Source of the DNA: Galbula dea
Taxonomy: Eukaryota > Chordata > Aves > Piciformes > Galbulidae
Reading direction: 5' to 3'
Length of the DNA: 64,000 bases
NCBI GenBank assembly: GCA_013399015.1
Contig: VWZX01004666.1
Span: forward strand, 4,861,299 to 4,925,298
Shown one piece after another: positions 63,108-64,000 of this stretch (its first letter is position 1; each line of letters starts with the position of its first letter). A program made the position numbers and the translations under genes. The notes under the pieces were generated by a model, which did no database searches, was not told the origin of the DNA, and worked only from the letters and a program-made list of their open reading frames with translations.

Positions 63108-63150
63108 CAGGTCAGGTCCGGTCCGATCCGGTCCGGCTCGGCTCGGCCCC
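63108..63150 (+). repeat. GC-rich pentamer array (GGTCC/GGCTC)
   Basis: Repeated GGTCCGGTCCGATCCGGTCC then GGCTCGGCTCGG, within the CpG island. On the RNF220 strand it reads as GGACC units. Confidence 0.85.
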
Positions 63151-63285
63151 GCGGTCCTGCCCGGCCGGCCGGGTAGCGGTGACCGGCACGCAGCCGGGGC
63201 TGCTCCTCTTCTGCCTCCTCGGGAATTATTCGCTCCCGGGGAGAGCAGCGGGAGGGGGCCCTCCCAGCCCGGTCCGTACCGCCCG

Positions 63286-63291
63286 GTAAGT
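63286..63291 (+). other. plus-strand donor-like GTAAGT at the CpG island edge
   Basis: CCCG followed by GTAAGTCGCC is a near-perfect donor on the strand opposite RNF220, at the upstream edge of its CpG island. It would fit a divergent non-coding transcript or a head-to-head neighbour. No recognisable coding exon is attached to it. Confidence 0.25.
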
Positions 63292-63837
63292 CGCCTTTCC
63301 CCCCCACACCTCCGTCGTTTTTCCTCCTCAAAGCCCAAGTCACAAAGATCATCAAACGCGAAGATGACCAGAGTTGTTTGGATTTATTGCAACAATCACT
63401 TACCATACACATTTCCTGTGTGGAAGGACAAGCATTCAATACAACTCTTTAAGTAGACAGTTCCTAATGATTTCATTGTGGTCAACCAGATGTTTTTTAT
63501 GTATTTAGATCTGAAGGTGAAGAATTATTTTCCATGCTTCCAACCTATTTACAGACTTCCCTGGTCTAGAGATGGGGTGGCTGGTTAAAAGAAAGAAAAT
63601 CCTGCGATTTCTCGATCGCATCGCTGGATGATCCAGAAAGTTTTCTAAAGGACCTAAAGCGAAAACAGGGATAATTCCTTTCACCTCTTCTGGCTTTCCA
63701 AGCTACGCACTTCACGTGTGGAGTAATTTTATCTCATTCGTTGAATAACGCTGACAATTTAAACCGCCTCTCTACCTTTGTTTTATCTGCAATAATAAAC
63801 CCAGAACAACACGGCGGGTGAGATCCAGGCGTTTGCT

Positions 63838-63843
63838 TCCTAC
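63838..63843 (-). other. candidate upstream first-exon donor (CTCAG|GTAGGA)
   Basis: On the minus strand CTCTCAG is followed by GTAGGAAGC, a strong donor. It is about 520 bases beyond the right edge of the CpG island, so it could belong to an alternative upstream RNF220 leader exon. Nothing else here proves transcription. Confidence 0.3.
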
Positions 63844-63967
63844 CTGAGAGCAATCGGGGCAAGAGGCAGCAATCTTTTAGGGCTGAAGACCCGAGGAGGG
63901 GCGAGGACGTTGGACAAACTTCAGCCTCGTCCGAAATTAAACTAAGTGGCGACAATAAAGTGCATTT

Positions 63968-63990
63968 AAAAATAAATAAATAAATAAAAT
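63968..63990 (+). repeat. (AAAT)n short tandem repeat
   Basis: About five AAAT units at the right edge of the window. Confidence 0.9.
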
Positions 63991-64000
63991 CATTCGGTCT

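Larger units (their letters stand above)
62440..63320 (-). promoter_or_regulatory. RNF220: CpG island, probable RNF220 promoter and first-exon region
   Basis: This is the only long CpG-dense, GC-rich block near the gene. It has dense CG dinucleotides at 62450-62520, 62601-62660, 62730-62900 and 63020-63310, separated by short A-rich stretches. It lies about 4 kb upstream of the exon 2 acceptor on the coding strand, which fits a TATA-less CpG promoter with a non-coding exon 1. I see no convincing TATA box. Open frames here, such as 62524-62979 and 63070-63456 on the plus strand, are Arg/Pro/Gly-rich products of the base composition, not genes. Confidence 0.7.
63321..64000. other. upstream flank of the RNF220 CpG island
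   Basis: CpG density drops but isolated CpGs remain (TCTCGATCGCATCGCTGGATG at about 63609-63629). No neighbouring gene is recognised. Confidence 0.45.

Noticed and set aside
62478..63456. Frames of 107-151 codons in the CpG island
   Set aside because: Stop-poor because the DNA is GC-rich; products are Arg/Pro/Gly-rich and unlike any family. The region is better explained as promoter and leader.
1..64000. Bacterial-type features (operons, CRISPR, IS elements, riboswitches) and tRNA or rRNA genes
   Set aside because: None seen. The DNA is vertebrate, with CR1 elements and a spliced RNF220 exon.

Overview
The window is nuclear DNA from a vertebrate, almost certainly a bird. It is gene-poor and intron-like. 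It carries several 5'-truncated CR1 LINE fragments that end in the avian (ATTCTATG)n or (ATTCTGTG)n tail, an LTR-like remnant and short microsatellites. One multi-exon gene is recognisable. There are no bacterial or phage operons, CRISPR arrays or prokaryotic systems.

The recognisable gene is RNF220, which encodes a RING-type E3 ubiquitin ligase. It lies on the minus strand. Its first coding exon is at 57762-58430 and encodes residues 1-208, beginning MDLHRAAF and ending SSPEDRSDR. The exon has a good acceptor (ttccttccag) and donor (GTAAGT). Upstream for the gene, to the right in the window, are intron 1 of about 4.6 kb and a CpG-island promoter at about 62440-63320. The exact first-exon donor is unresolved. 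Everything left of 57761 reads as the large second intron, which continues past the left edge. The exons for the zinc-binding and RING parts are not in the window.

Layout (plus-strand coordinates): 1-57761 is RNF220 intron 2. It holds several blocks that look like conserved non-coding elements (CNEs), AT-rich with homeodomain, POU and SOX motifs and few repeats: about 820-1260, 3100-3545, 5097-5340, 6030-6320, 10900-11060, 12840-13060, 15900-16345, 17960-18250, 25440-25560, 25780-26130, 36900-37300, 44560-44860, 51920-52290 and 52490-52700. It also holds an intragenic CpG-rich patch at about 21440-21680. Mobile elements are CR1 copies at 31760-31905 (minus), 37705-38246 (plus, internally deleted), 42622-42989 (plus) and 53685-53777 (plus), a hAT-like end at 37587-37665 and an LTR-like remnant at 32340-32575. 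57762-58430 is exon 2. 58431-63018 is intron 1, with CNE-like blocks at 59560-60130 and 60420-61020. 62440-63320 is the promoter CpG island.

The picture that fits best is a developmental-regulator locus: one short conserved coding exon embedded in a long regulatory intron. I found no new multi-gene system. The most interesting leftovers are a short diverged repeat present twice (36888-36955 and 39014-39079), an identical 17-mer in two CNE-like blocks, a 41-nt hairpin in intron 1, clustered homeodomain, POU and GATA sites, and the internal CpG patch. The CNE calls rest on sequence character only, because I could not align other genomes.
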